Source: Nautilus pompilius
Lineage: Eukaryota > Mollusca > Cephalopoda > Nautilida > Nautilidae
Direction: 5' to 3'
DNA: 64,000 nucleotides
Assembly: GCA_018389105.1 (NCBI GenBank)
Contig: JACATO010002145.1
Location: 558,001-622,000 of the forward strand
Part shown: positions 1 through 12,233 of the stretch, one piece after another
How positions within the stretch are numbered: position 1 is the stretch's first letter
Layout of the letters: every line of letters begins with the position of its first letter
Made by a program: the position numbers and the translations under genes
The notes under the pieces: model-generated
What the model was told of the DNA's origin: nothing
The model's database searches: none
Seen by the model: the letters and a program-made list of their open reading frames with translations, nothing else

Positions 1-112
1 ATCCAAAGGTCAGTGGGTCACTTCACTTTGTGTAGTGGCTGCATACCAACTTAACTCTTCTTTCTGTTTATCATCTTCTGTTTTTATGCTAAAATCATCT
101 GTGTTGTAGAAA

Positions 113-3100
113 TTACTCCTGTCCACCCAGGAAATTTCCCTTGCCCCACTCATTCATCAGTTTCCTTTCAACTCTCTCCATAAATGCGCTGTAGGCTGTG
201 CGATCTTTCCGTCTGTGTCGCTGAAAATTTTAAAAGTTAACATGGAGTTTTAGAAAAGTTATTTACCTTCCCTTCCTGACTGATATGTTTCATAAATAAA
301 GAGTTTACTTACAGAGTAAGCTGCATATCGATTTGGCCAGGGCTCTCTGTGCAACATCAGATCTGCTTCCCAGTGTGGCTTGCGTAGCTTTTGTTGCCCC
401 ATTTGCTTCCCCACTCCACGTCTCATAGACAGCATCGGGTTGATGCCATAAACTATGATAGAATGTGGATAGTTAATGTTTTGGAATTCCATTGACTGCA
501 GGAATATTTATTCTTTTTCATGGAAAATAATGCTAAATAAACTAAAGATGGCACAAAAAATATTTTCTTATAATAAAATTTATTTATGGATGAGAGTTTT
601 AAGCCAGATAGCCCTATTGTTTATCAATCAATTTGAATAAACCGGACATTAAATTAGTTCCCAACATTAGCATGCATTGTGAGATTGTGAAAACTTCTAA
701 GAGACTTTCAAAATCAAGTTCTCTCTTCATACATGCATACAATGCACAATAAAATAATGTCTACCTGAATTCTGCTGTTCTTCAAACAAAATCATGTTAT
801 TTTTAGAAAGATTATCTGGAAATTAATTACCTTAAAGCTCAAGAGAAGAATCAATCTAAGGGAAGTTATTCCATTCCTTTCACTCTGACAGACAGGTGTT
901 TTTGACATCCATATAAGTTACTTGGAACATTATATATATATATATATCTGTTAGTATTACTTCTGAATTTGAAAATCAAAAGTTTGTCTCACTCAGTGAT
1001 AAATGTGTCAATGATTAGGCAGAATTTGTTTCTGTAGGACATTAGGAGCTGGAAGTTTTTAATATTTGCCATGCACATTTGGCAGAAGGGCTTCATTACA
1101 TATTAGATACTTGAGGCCCCTGATGATAGATGGTGTGCCACTAGCTTTCTAGGTAAGATTTTAAAATTTAAACTGCATCATTGTGAAAACACCTGTAAGC
1201 CAAACTGGAAACAGTAGCTCAGAAATATGCAGCAGCAAGGTTATCTGAGATGGGTAACAGATTGACTAGAACCTGGAGCAGCAATTTAAATCACAACCAG
1301 GCATTATACAAGATCAAAGAAGAATGTTGTGGAGAAAGTTAGGCCACTTACTTGTGTCCAGGTGAGTTTGTTTGAATTTGAGATTCAGCAGATCCCAGTC
1401 TATACTGGTATTAAACTCTGGTAAACCCAGCGAACTTATGGGTGGATACTGCAACAAGATTTACATTTTTAAAATTAAATCTCTCTATGAGGTCTAGCAC
1501 TGATGTTCAACTACTGCTGCTACAAGAGAAAAAAGCTTTTCTTTTTTCTCCAGTTCTCTGTCAAAACTTGGATATTATCTATTATCTGTAACTGAAAATA
1601 TTAGGTGTAGCAACAAAACAGATTTAAGCTTCATTTGTTATACAGAGATGACAGCTTATCCTATTTATTCTAAATCAGTGGTCAGTAAAATACCCAATGG
1701 TTGTCATAGTCACATGTTCACAATTCTATAGGTAAATGTTTTTGTTTTGTTTCCTTTAAACAAGATATTGAAAGAAACCATGTCAGAGGTCTACTGAGAC
1801 TATATATAATTTAGAGATGGACCATTGTCATATCATTCGTTGGAGAGTTGGAAGTAGTTTGGCTAAAAAAAATATGATCTTAAAAGAACCCCACTAGGTT
1901 CACTCCCAAATAATAACAGTTCACCCCTTATGATTCAAGAAAATTCTGTCATTTACTCCAATTTATGTAATGAAATAATCTGATTTCAAAGGTATTTATT
2001 ACTACATGAACTTTAAATGGAAAAAGAAAAGCATGGCAGAGATGGAATGTATTTTATTTGTAATACTTTGTTGTTAATATTTGGAATTCTACATGTGCGC
2101 CTTGCAAAATCACTTATTCTTAAACAGATACTTCATTGTTTCGATGCTCTTGTTACAGTAAAATGATTGAGGAATTTGTTATCAGTGCGGTTTTTGGAAA
2201 ACCCTAATGACGTATGATATGATGTCACACAAATTGGTAAAGTGCCACTTCTACACAAAACAGTAAAATACCACATTTCCATACTTTAATAAGTGAATCC
2301 ACTGATGGAACTCTTCCTTTCTCTCAATCTTATTTGTAAAATCAAAAAACGTGTTGTGAGAGAGTGAATGATTACAGCATATCACCTTTGCCTCTGTGTC
2401 TAAGCAGTCAAATGGATTGAAAATGCCAACTTTTAAAAGTTAAACAGCAAAGCCTGATCTTCATTTGTCAGTTTTTCTTGTATTGAGCTAACCTATGGAA
2501 ATTTAGCTCTACAACTGAGGAGTAATTTTTGACAAAATAAAGCCCTACACAATGTGCAGAGACAGTGAGAGCCATATTTGAACAGATTTGTTTAGAACAA
2601 GGGTTTTTAGTTGTCATGACTTAAATATTACAAAAGGCATTTTGAATGCATTCAGTTTACCCAGTTAATGCCTGCCCCTCTAAACTATCAAAATTAAATT
2701 AATGAAAATATTTGATGACTTTGAGAACTCTATCAAGTGGAGAAAATCTTACTAGGGTGAGGCAGACAGGAAAACCCCAAACAAACCAGGAGTTAGAGGC
2801 AGAAACATCCAGTTCTAATCCATGGCCTGTAGTCTCTCACAAATACATTTCCTAGCATCATCGTCATCTACAAACATCAATATCCCTTTCTTCATAAACT
2901 CACTGTGTTGTGACCACTAATAGGTGTGATATTTTAATCCGGTAACATTCTTTTAGACTGTATTCCTTTTCAACAATTAAAAAGCAAAGTTAAACTACAT
3001 GTTTTACTTGTACGCACGTCTACGTTGCAACACTGAAAATCTGGGAAAATATTTAACAGTATAAAATCATAGGCTGGTACTGTTTTTCCACACTTACCCC

Positions 3101-5465
3101 TCGAAAGTCATGTGGTTTTGGCATTTTGTATGGGTCAGGTTGTAGCATACCTTCCTTGACAAAAGTCAGTTTTGCTGTGAATGGACTGGGTGTTCTTATT
3201 CTAGTAACAAATTTTTTTTCTTTTTCTTTTTCTCTGGTCTTGCTCTGTAAGAAGAATTCTGGGAAACAGGTTTTGTTGTCATTTTTGCTGCTACTGTTAG
3301 TTTGTTTGAGGTCCATGGCTGAAGTATATTTCCAGGGCTTTATAGCATCTCGTGAATTCCGTTGCACTGGAGATGGTGTGTACAGTTTGTAGCTGAAATC
3401 TGGAGGAAGTCCTTTCTGGAAATTGTTGGATTGTAATATTTCTTTCCTTTTGTGAGAGGTGGAACTACGAATCTGAGCCAATCTATTCTCAGCAGTAAAT
3501 GATGCTTTTGCAGGAAATCCAAAGGGAGGTAATCCTACTAAAGTCCAGAGCTTGGAATTATATTTCATTTCCGTTTGCAATGTCAGTCTGAAGAGGACAA
3601 TAATGAACAGTTAATAAATAATATACCTTGGTGCACAGTTTGCATTAAAAATATTTCATTTCTCATTTTATACTACATCATGCTAAAACATCTGCCTGTC
3701 TATCCTTTACTTAATACGTGTAGATAACTTTTTTATTCTTTTTTTTTAAAAATAATGCTAGCCAAATCAAAGTGTAAAAGAAATTGATAAGTTTACATCA
3801 AAAATCTCTAAAACAATGTTGGATATTTTCATTTGGAGTTGAGGGTAGCTTAATTCACATCAACCTCAACATTAAAATTCCATTTTAAAAATGAGAACTT
3901 TAACATTTTAACCCATTCATGCTATAGGGTTCTTAGCAGCCCCCATACTAATACTGCTACCCAACTGTTTCCCTTTAAAATTCTATATTTTCAATGTAGT
4001 TCTGTTCTGCTGATTCTCCATTGGCTTCTGGTTGCTGCTTCTAAATTGGTGCAGCTCAACTTGAAAAAAATTTCAAGGAAGAAGGGGAGGTCAACTAATG
4101 TAAGGAGTGAATACAATGAAACTATTCAGAATGTTTTAATATTAAGCGGAGAAATTTCTCCAGTACTTGTGCGAAAGAAGTAGAGCACAGCTCTACTACA
4201 AGTCTGACCATCTGCAGAATCCATCAGCCTGAAAAATGTATACTAAATTTTTTTACCAGACAAAAATATTTTTTTTTTTTAAAGTCTCTCAGCCACATCA
4301 CCAAGAATCACCCACCATGACCATATAGAAATCTCTCTGATAACAACCTATTAACGAAGTCATAAGTTACTTTGTTTTATAGAAATTCTAAATATTTTCA
4401 AACATATAACTAGAGGAGATCTGGTTCAGTGGGTATGGGTAAATTTTTTCTTTTTCCTTCAAGCAATAGTTCACAATTTAGTTCTAATTCAGCACAATAA
4501 GTTTAAAAAAAAACTAACTACTTACCTGTAAGCAAGCAAATTGTCTTCTCTGTTTCCACTTGTAAGGATGATTCTGAAGGTAGAGACAGTAGTAGGCCTT
4601 GATCAAGCACCACAAAGAACAAGACACCTGGAGGGAGCAGGGACCTGTCGTTTTTACCTGATCTCACAGGTGTTGTCTGCCTGTGTTGTTAGGCATGTAG
4701 CAAATTACCCAAATAGTAATCAATCAGCTGTTACCCCATTACATTTGAGAGTTACCTGAACATGTTTGGACAGTGCTCACAAATGAAATACATTGTACAT
4801 TTGCTATCTATTGCTGGATGTCTTTGTTACTTCAACGTTCCTTTAACTACTTTTGACAGAAATTAAAAGCAGTACTTGCTTAACACTTATAATTTTCATT
4901 TGATTATCCCTCCTAAAATATTCTAAAGTGAAAAAAAAAAAAAAATTCTTTTTTCTTCAACAAGTAATAATTACTGTAGATTCTTGGCCAGGGTGATAAT
5001 ATGTTATTTTTTAGTCAGCTTAGGAAACTTATTCCAATGAAAAATCATATCATTTGTGATTTTACAGTAGTAAACAATACAAAAAAATAAAATAATAAAT
5101 AGTCTATTTTCGCTGGTAGCATCCTTTTCTTATTTGGCGATTTTCCACAGCTCCAGTTATTCGCGTTATTTCGCATAAATATTTAACCACTACAAATCAA
5201 ATTTGCAGTTTAAGAATATCATAATACTAGGCTGCCCAAGAACTCCTGTCAAGCCAGCCATTGCTCGAGTTCATGTAAATGAGGTGAAGTGTAGAATTTT
5301 TAAGCACTATTGTCTTAACCCTCCTCTTTTTTTTTTTGCTCTCAACCCATTATGACAGATTGTCAATAAATCACCACCCTTGGCTCCATAGGTACAACAC
5401 TGTGGTACGTGTGTCCAAGCAGCACTCACCTTTCACTACCTCAGATCTTCTGAAAATTCCTGCAT
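113..5465 (-). CDS. Unidentified 302-residue protein, six coding exons
   Basis: Proposed coding exons in order of transcription: 5440-5465, 4526-4573, 3098-3587, 1352-1448, 313-452, 113-220. All junctions are GT-AG with matching phase, total 909 nt. The large exon encodes a basic, Pro/Ser/Thr-rich segment with two TPSP motifs (YTPSPVQRN and RTPSPFTAK) and a KEKEKK run. The C-terminal part contains YGINPMLSMRRG, EPWPNRYAAYS and DRTAYSAFMERVERK, then stop. There is no signal peptide or membrane segment. I do not recognise the family. The short proline/tyrosine motifs are reminiscent of axonemal microtubule-associated proteins, but that is only an impression. The first exon (MQEFSEDLR) is the weakest part because its donor is GTAGTG. 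The exon 5 acceptor at 453/452 was chosen over a better-looking one at 495 because only it keeps phase. The 3' UTR runs off the left edge. Confidence 0.62.
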
Positions 5466-5876
5466 CGATTATAGAAATAAACCAACTTGGCCGAGAAAAA
5501 TAATAGTAGTAATTTTTAATGTATTTCTGTTTTGAGTAAAAGTTCAGAGCAAAAGGTTCTCATCTCCCGATGACCCCACCCCCACCACCCCACTCTCGAG
5601 GCAAACATTTCACCAAGAAAGCTAAATAGTCCAAGTTGGTAAATCTGTAAAATCACAGTCGCAAACAACACAACTGATCACCTGTTTGTAATGTACCTAG
5701 AACTGTACACAGGTTTACAGTATAGTGAAACAAAAACCCTGGAGAACAACCAGATAACCCTAAATAAGGGTCAAGCAGCAACCATTGGTATGTTTTGGGA
5801 TTTGACTGATGTGTAAAGTCACAAGGAAAAAATAAGCTGTGCAAGTACAATAACAGGTGCTAATAGTAAAAATTAA

Positions 5877-5882
5877 TTTATT
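5877..5882 (-). terminator. Candidate poly(A) signal for the CYSTM gene
   Basis: AATAAA on the minus strand, about 490 nt after the CYSTM stop codon and before the proposed start of the next minus-strand gene at 5465. It is the first AATAAA I noticed downstream of that stop. Confidence 0.4.
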
Positions 5883-6371
5883 TAGCTGGAATAGAAAAAT
5901 AGTATCAAAACAGCATAGAAAACAAACATGCAACTGATTCAGTTCTAAACCATTAAATGAAAAGGTAGTTTTGTGGAATGTAAATCATTTTTTAAAAAAA
6001 GAAAAAGTGGATTTTTGTGGTGATAATAAACAAAAAAGGTGGGTGGGAGCAGTAATAAAAATATATCTTTAGACTCATTCTCTTGATGGAAAGATAACAA
6101 GGTTACAATCATGTTTCGCTCTCTCCACATCCATTTCAATAAGCAGTAGTTCACTTGGCATCATTGGTCAGTGTGAACAACTCAAAAGCACCAGTATTTT
6201 TGCCTAGTTTTTGGACCAGCTTCAAAAATGCAGTGAATTAGTCCCTAAGATCACATGGACTGTTTCTAGTGGAATCGTCTGTAGCATGTGCCAATTGTTA
6301 TTGAGAGTACACGTAAACATCTCTCTTCCATCATCTCGTTAGCCAGCAGACAGGCTCTTCTCAGTTATCAA

Positions 6372-6972
6372 TCAAGGGTCAAAACAGCAGCAGAAGCAGC
6401 AGGCTGCGCACAGAGCCAGCAAGCAGCAAGTCTCCATGTCACTCTGCTGCCGCCTGTCCTCTTGAACAATGTACCTGGAAAAATAGACAACAATTGCCCT
6501 TATACAAATCACCAATGTCTTTGTAAGAAAACCAGAAGAAAACTGTTGTTTAAATGTAATGGTTAAATAAAGAATTTTAAGTTCTTTTTTTAAAAAAAAT
6601 GGAATGTTGAAAAGAAATAAAATAACTTTAAAGAGAGGGCACCTCAAAAAATAAAAACACCTGTTTACATAAATTAAGGCTCCCATCTCTTTCACACTTT
6701 TGTTTTTTTCAAAGATCATTCACTTCTCAGGTGTTTTAAGGACTCTGGCAGGGACCACCAACCAAAGCTAATGTTTGTAAGGAAAGAAAAACAACTTACA
6801 TCTGCTGAACTGGTACCATTCCTGGTGGTGGCAAATAATAACCGGGCTGCTGTGTAAATGTCTGAGATGCTTCGGGAAAATACATTGATGGTGGCGATGA
6901 TGGGAAAGCTGAGCTAGGAGTGTACTGAGCAGTGGCAGTGTATGGCGGCGGTGGTATTCTTTGAGTAGTCAT
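6372..6972 (-). CDS. CYSTM-domain protein (cysteine-rich transmembrane module), CYSTM1-like
   Basis: Two coding exons: 6800-6972 (57 codons plus 2 nt, starting MTTQRIPPPP) and 6372-6474, giving 91 residues; human CYSTM1 has 97. The N-terminal two thirds is rich in Pro, Tyr, Gln and Ser (PPPPYTA, QQPGYYLPPPGMVPVQQ). The C-terminus has the family hallmark: MYIVQEDRRQQ followed by a short hydrophobic stretch loaded with cysteines (CCLLALCAACCFCCCF) and ending FDP. Members are small tail-anchored membrane proteins with a heavily cysteine-rich, probably palmitoylated tail; in animals the role is poorly defined and in plants and yeast it is linked to stress resistance. The coding start exon is preceded by an acceptor at 6979-6980, so a non-coding leader exon lies upstream, probably in the CpG-rich stretch from about 7.6 kb. 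The splice phase is consistent (AT|G). Confidence 0.85.
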
Positions 6973-6978
6973 TAGTGA

Positions 6979-7858
6979 CTGAAAACCAAGTAAATAAAAT
7001 GTCTGTGAATGCTGCTCCTGACAACGTTCTAGCTGCTGCTGCTTTTTTTTTTTTTTTTTGTCAATGAAAGCATTTCAGCACAACTCTGAAACACGCTAAA
7101 CATTTTTTCTTTTTTTGTTTTGTTTTTTCAAAACTAACAAAGTGTAAATTATACCCTTTGTCAAATCCGGGCGTGATACCTTTAAAGATCATGTGTAAGG
7201 GCTAAAGATGCCGCAGCATCATCAAGCCTGCAAATCCATGAAGTACATGGCCAGCAACTGCTAATACACTAACTACTTTAGAGGGGGGAGAGAAAACAGG
7301 CAGTAACCAAAGTACCATCCGCTTAGCTTAAAAAATCTGGAAAAACTTGAACTCATCCAAATATCTCCAGTGGTTTAAATTTAAAAAAAAAACAACAACA
7401 TTACACCATCACAGACTTTGGTTTCTCTTGTTATCCTGCTCGATGAAGTCTTGGTTCACAGAGGATATTTTTTTTTTTTTTAAACTATTTATATATTGAT
7501 GAGTCTGCAGAATATAGTTCTATTAAAGATGTTTTTTTTTTTAAAAAATCATTAAAAAAATAATTTCTTTTTTTAAGTATTGATTATTTTAATAAATAAT
7601 AGGTGCCATCGATTCTGTGTTAATTCTTTCTTTACAACGGGCACAAACAGCCCTTTCATCTCGCTCCAGATCTGCTAGGGCCGAGTGATCACCGCAGTCG
7701 CTGGCAAGAGGGTATTATTATCTATCGTGAGGGGGTTAGGGGGGACTGTCAGACGCAGCTTCGGGAGTTTTCCTCGAATTACAGGAGAACAAACGAGGTC
7801 TCGTGTCAACTATTTTCGTATAGCCCAGAATCTGACAAAACAAAGGTTGGGGGGGGGA
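6979..7858. other. Gene-free stretch: probable CYSTM 5' intron
   Basis: No convincing exon. It contains poly(T) and poly(A) runs (about 7047-7062, 7380-7392, 7480-7490) and a sharp rise in CpG frequency from about 7640 onward. The CYSTM leader exon and promoter should lie here or in the next 2 kb, but I could not fix their position. Confidence 0.5.
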
Positions 7859-7992
7859 ACCGCAATTATGGACCGGCTGACGTCTCAACACGACCTGACA
7901 TTAGAGAAAAAGGGTCGGGGTGGGGGGGGGAGTTGTTTCCGTCTTTATAATGCTAAGTTGTGCTGAAACTTCAGCCGGTCTATAATTGCGGT
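7859..7992. mobile_element. 134-bp element bounded by 25-bp inverted repeats
   Basis: Positions 7859-7883 begin ACCGCAATTATGGACCGGCT. Positions 7968-7992 are the reverse complement with only two mismatches in 25. The interior holds two G-runs. The structure fits a tiny foldback or MITE-type element or a long stable hairpin. No clear target-site duplication is visible. Confidence 0.6.
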
Positions 7993-9498
7993 CTCCCTCG
8001 TGAACTTCTGAGCCGAGTAGTTGATCCCCCTCAAGCTCGGTGCTCTCCGATAATCTGATGAGAAGTTCTGAGGGGCGGTTTCCTTTTTGCCCGCCCCCCT
8101 TTTTTTTTTTAGTGGTGACTCATAAGCAAAGCAAAATTACTGCCGAACGGGATTAATAGTAGTGAAATCAATTTAAAATCATGCTCAGTGTCAGCTTCCC
8201 CCCCCCTGACATCTTCCATGGAGTCAATACTGTAATGTCCTCCTCGGCGAATAAACACTAAGAGTCGGGGGGGGCTGTGAGCTGTTTACTGTATTAGCAA
8301 AACAACCTCCAAATAAGGTTAATTAAGGGAGGAACCCTACGTATTTGTCCAACAAAGGTATTTAATCCGGGGCAACAGCCTGGACGGGAAGCGGGACTTA
8401 TACGCGAGGCTGGAGGTAGGAACCCGGACGACTACTTTCAACATCCGTCGCAGCGAGAAACTGGTGGGAGGGGGGTGGCTCAGACTGCCGGCCAAGTCGT
8501 TGGTGTGGTGTCCCCTAATTTAAGATGGATGGAGAAGACGGGAGGCCGGTGAACGATTCGAGGAATGCACACAAAGGCCTACCGGCTACGTTCCGATGGT
8601 CGCGTTTTCTCCGCATGAAGTCTTCTCAACTACAGTTACCATGACGACCGCAGCGTGTTAGATACACCTCCATTTTACGGGCTTACGTCACCGGGGTGGA
8701 GAAGAACCCGGAGCGCCGTCTATAGATGGGAGGTAACTCGTCGTACTTGAGCTTACCGGTCTTAAAAAAAAAAAAAATCCGGCCAGATTACGCTCTGGGC
8801 CTGGACGGGGTTGGGAGCTGAGTTCGAACCCCGGTCGGAACCGAACCGACATCGGTCAGACGCGCTTCCCTACCATGATGTTTTCACCGGTCTAAGTTTC
8901 CTCCCACATCTAACAACAACAACAACAAAATCCTCTAACTTTCTAATGTGTTTTTTTTTTTTTTCCGGTTGAGATTTTCGATAGGATTTTTTAACGCCGA
9001 GCGCTTTCGTGTCGGCCATTGTTGCCGACCACACCCCCCTCCCGGCCGGCCGTGGGAGAAGGCTGACTACCTGCTTAGAATAACAAAGGTTATGCTAATT
9101 ATGTCAGGGCGAGGTGCCCCTATAGTAATTAATCCGTACCTTTTATGTCGGAATTTTCGATGCACACAGGTAACTTTACTCTTTTTTCGTCCACGAAAAC
9201 CGCAGAATTATTATCACCTAAACAAGAAAAAGCGGCTAAGAGAACAATTAACTGTCCACCCCTATGCGGGCCGGGTGGGTTTCATGACGACTGCCGGAAA
9301 CCGGTTGTTGCTCGTATGGCGTATCCTTGGGTCCAGCCAGTCCTGCTTCGCGCGGAGACTCGAGCCTCTGACAGTTGGCCATCGCCTCGGTCAGCTGTGG
9401 TTGATCGGCCCCGCTGCGGCTGGCACGTGCACTGTGGGGGGGGGAGAACGAAAACAGTCACTTGCCGCCAGGAGCCCTGACTTGCATTTTTTATTATA
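7993..9498. other. CpG-rich gene-free stretch with a SINE-like module
   Basis: No supported exon. It contains several G/C homopolymer runs and a CRE-like TTACGTCA near 8685. A tRNA-type B-box (GAGTTCGAACCCC) lies near 8820, followed by a CAA-repeat tail at about 8912-8929, which together look like a degraded tRNA-derived SINE. The open frame at 8948-9559 runs into the satellite array and is not credible as a gene. Confidence 0.45.
8790..8930 (+). mobile_element. Probable tRNA-derived SINE with (CAA)n tail
   Basis: It has a near-consensus polymerase III B-box (AGTTCGAACCCC at 8821 onward) and an A+C tail ending in CAACAACAACAAC. The A-box is not clear. A similar B-box plus CAA tail occurs near 18.78 kb. 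Confidence 0.4.
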
Positions 9499-12233
9499 CG
9501 GAACATACGATAACGATTATCTACGCTCTACCGAACATGGGAGAACGGACATACGATAACGATTATCTACGCTCTACCGAACATGGAAGAACGGACATAC
9601 GATAACGATTATCTACGCTCTACCGAACATGGGAGAACGGACATACGATAACGATTATCTACGCTCTACCGAACATGGGAGAACGGACATACGATAACGA
9701 TTATCTACGCTCTACCGAACATGGAAGAACGGACATACGATAACGATTATCTACGCTCTACCGAACATGGGATAACGGACATACGATAACGATTATCTAC
9801 GCTCTACCGAACATGGGAGAACGGACATACGATAACGATTATCTACGCTCTACCGAACATGGGAGAACGGACATACGATAACGATTATCTACGCTCTACC
9901 GAACATGGAAGAACGGACATACGATAACGATTATCTACGCTCTACCGAACATGGAAGAACGGACATACGATAACGATTATCTACGCTCTACCGAACATGG
10001 GAGAACGGACATACGATAACGATTATCTACGCTCTACCGAACATGGGAGAACGGACATACGATAACGATTATCTACGCTCTACCGAACATGGAAGAACGG
10101 ACATACGATAACGATTATCTACGCTCTACCGAACATGGGAGAACGGACATACGATAACGATTATCTACGCTCTACCGAACATGGGAGAACGGACATACAA
10201 TAACGATTATCTACGCTCTATCGAACATGGAAGAACGGACATACGATAACGATTATCTACGCTCTACCGAACATGGGAGAACGGACATACGATAACGATT
10301 ATCTACGCTCTACCGAACATGGGAGAACGTACATACGATAACGATTATCTACGCTCTACCGAACATGGGAGAACGGACATACGATAACGATTATCTACGC
10401 TCTACCGAACATGGAAGAACGGACATACGATAACGATTATCTACGCTCTACCGAACATGGAAGAACGGACATACGATAACGATTATCTACGCTCTACCGA
10501 ACATGGGAGAACGGACATACGATAACGATTATCTACGCTCTACCGAACATGGGAGAACGGACATACGATAACGATTATCTACGCTCTACCGAACATGGGA
10601 GAACGGACATACGATAACGATTATCTACGCTCTACCGAACATGGGAGAACGGACATACGATAACGATTATCTACGCTCTACCGAACATGGGAGAACGGAC
10701 ATACGATAACGATTATCTACGCTCTACCGAACATGGGAGAACGGACATACGATAACGATTATCTACGCTCTACCGAACATGGGAGAACGGACATACGATA
10801 ACGATTATCTACGCTCTACCGAACATGGGAGAACGGACATACGATAACGATTATCTACGCTCTACCGAACATGGGAGAACGGACATACGATAACGCTTAT
10901 CTACGCTCTACCGAACATGGGAGAACGGACATACGATAACGCTTATCCACGCTCTACCGAACATGGGAGAACGGACATACGATAACGATTATCTACGCTC
11001 TACCGAACATGGGAGAACGGACATACGATAACGATTATCTACGCTCTACCGAACATGGGAGAACGGACATACGATAACGATTATCTACGCTCTACCGAAC
11101 ATGGAATAATGGACATACGATTAAGATTATCTACGCTCTACCGAACATGGAAGAATGGACATACGATTAAGATTATCTACGCTCTACCGAACATGGGAGA
11201 ATGGACATACGATAAGATTATCTACGCTCTACCGAACATGGGAGAACGGACATACGATAACGATTATCTACGCTCTACCGAACATGGAAGAACGGACATA
11301 CGATAACGATTATCTACGCTCTACCGAACATGGAAGAACGGACATACGATAACGATTATCTACGCTCTACCGAACATGGAAGAACGGACATACGATAACG
11401 ATTATCTACGCTCTACCGAACATGGGAGAACGGACATACGATAACGATTATCTACGCTCTACCGAACATGGGAGAACGGACATACGATAACGATTATCTA
11501 CGCTCTACCGAACATGGGAGAACGGACATACGATAACGATTATCTACGCTCTACCGAACATGGAAGAACGGACATACGATAACGATTATCTACGCTCTAC
11601 CGAACATGGGAGAACGGACATACGATAACGCTTATCCACGCTCTACCGAACATGGGAGAACGGACATACGATAACGATTATCTACGCTCTACCGAACATG
11701 GGAGAACGGACATACGATAACGATTATCTACGCTCTACCGAACATGGGAGAACGGACATACGATAACGATTATCTACGCTCTACCGAACATGGAATAATG
11801 GACATACGATTAAGATTATCTACGCTCTACCGAACATGGAAGAATGGACATACGATTAAGATTATCTACGCTCTACCGAACATGGGAGAATGGACATACG
11901 ATAAGATTATCTACGCTCTACCGAACATGGGAGAACGGACATACGATAACGATTATCTACGCTCTACCGAACATGGAAGAACGGACATACGATAACGATT
12001 ATCTACGCTCTACCGAACATGGAAGAACGGACATACGATAACGATTATCTACGCTCTACCGAACATGGAAGAACGGACATACGATAACGATTATCTACGC
12101 TCTACCGAACATGGGAGAACGGACATACGATAACGATTATCTACGCTCTACCGAACATGGGAGAACGGACATACGATAACGATTATCTACGCTCTACCGA
12201 ACATGGGAGAATGGACATACGATAAGATTATCC
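9499..12233. repeat. Tandem array of a 46-bp unit, about 59 copies
   Basis: A unit reads, in pieces: GAACGGACATACG / ATAACGATTATCT / ACGCTCTACCGAAC / ATGGGA. Copies are nearly identical. Variants include GGGAGAACGG versus GGAAGAACGG, GCTTATC for GATTATC, and one 45-bp copy type (GATAAGATTATC). Each unit has five CpGs and an inverted GATAA-CGA-TTATC motif. Because 46 is not a multiple of 3, translation cycles through three frames and meets TAA (CGA TAA) regularly, so the array is non-coding. There are no unique spacers, so it is not a CRISPR array. Left flank: TTTTTTATTATACGGAAC. Right flank: TTATCCGCCTAAATT. Confidence 0.95.
10942..12233. repeat. Higher-order repeat of 689 bp within the 46-bp array
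   Basis: Variant markers recur at an offset of exactly 689 bp. The GCTTATCCACG variant lies at 10941 and 11630. The run of ATGGAATAATGG / ACGATTAAGATT variants lies at about 11101-11170 and 11790-11860. 689 equals fourteen 46-bp units plus one 45-bp unit. The second copy is cut off by the end of the array. Confidence 0.85.

Noticed and set aside
313-495. Longer version of exon 5 in the left-hand gene, from an acceptor at 496-497
   Set aside because: The splice site looks better, but the phase does not match the upstream exon and joining it gives an early stop. The acceptor at 453-454 restores phase.
8948-9559. 203-codon open frame, plus strand
   Set aside because: Low-complexity start from a poly(T) run and an end inside the satellite; no family similarity or splice context.
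9499-12233. CRISPR-like array or repetitive protein gene
   Set aside because: Units are contiguous with no unique spacers. The 46-bp period shifts frame and gives regular TAA stops. The context is eukaryotic.
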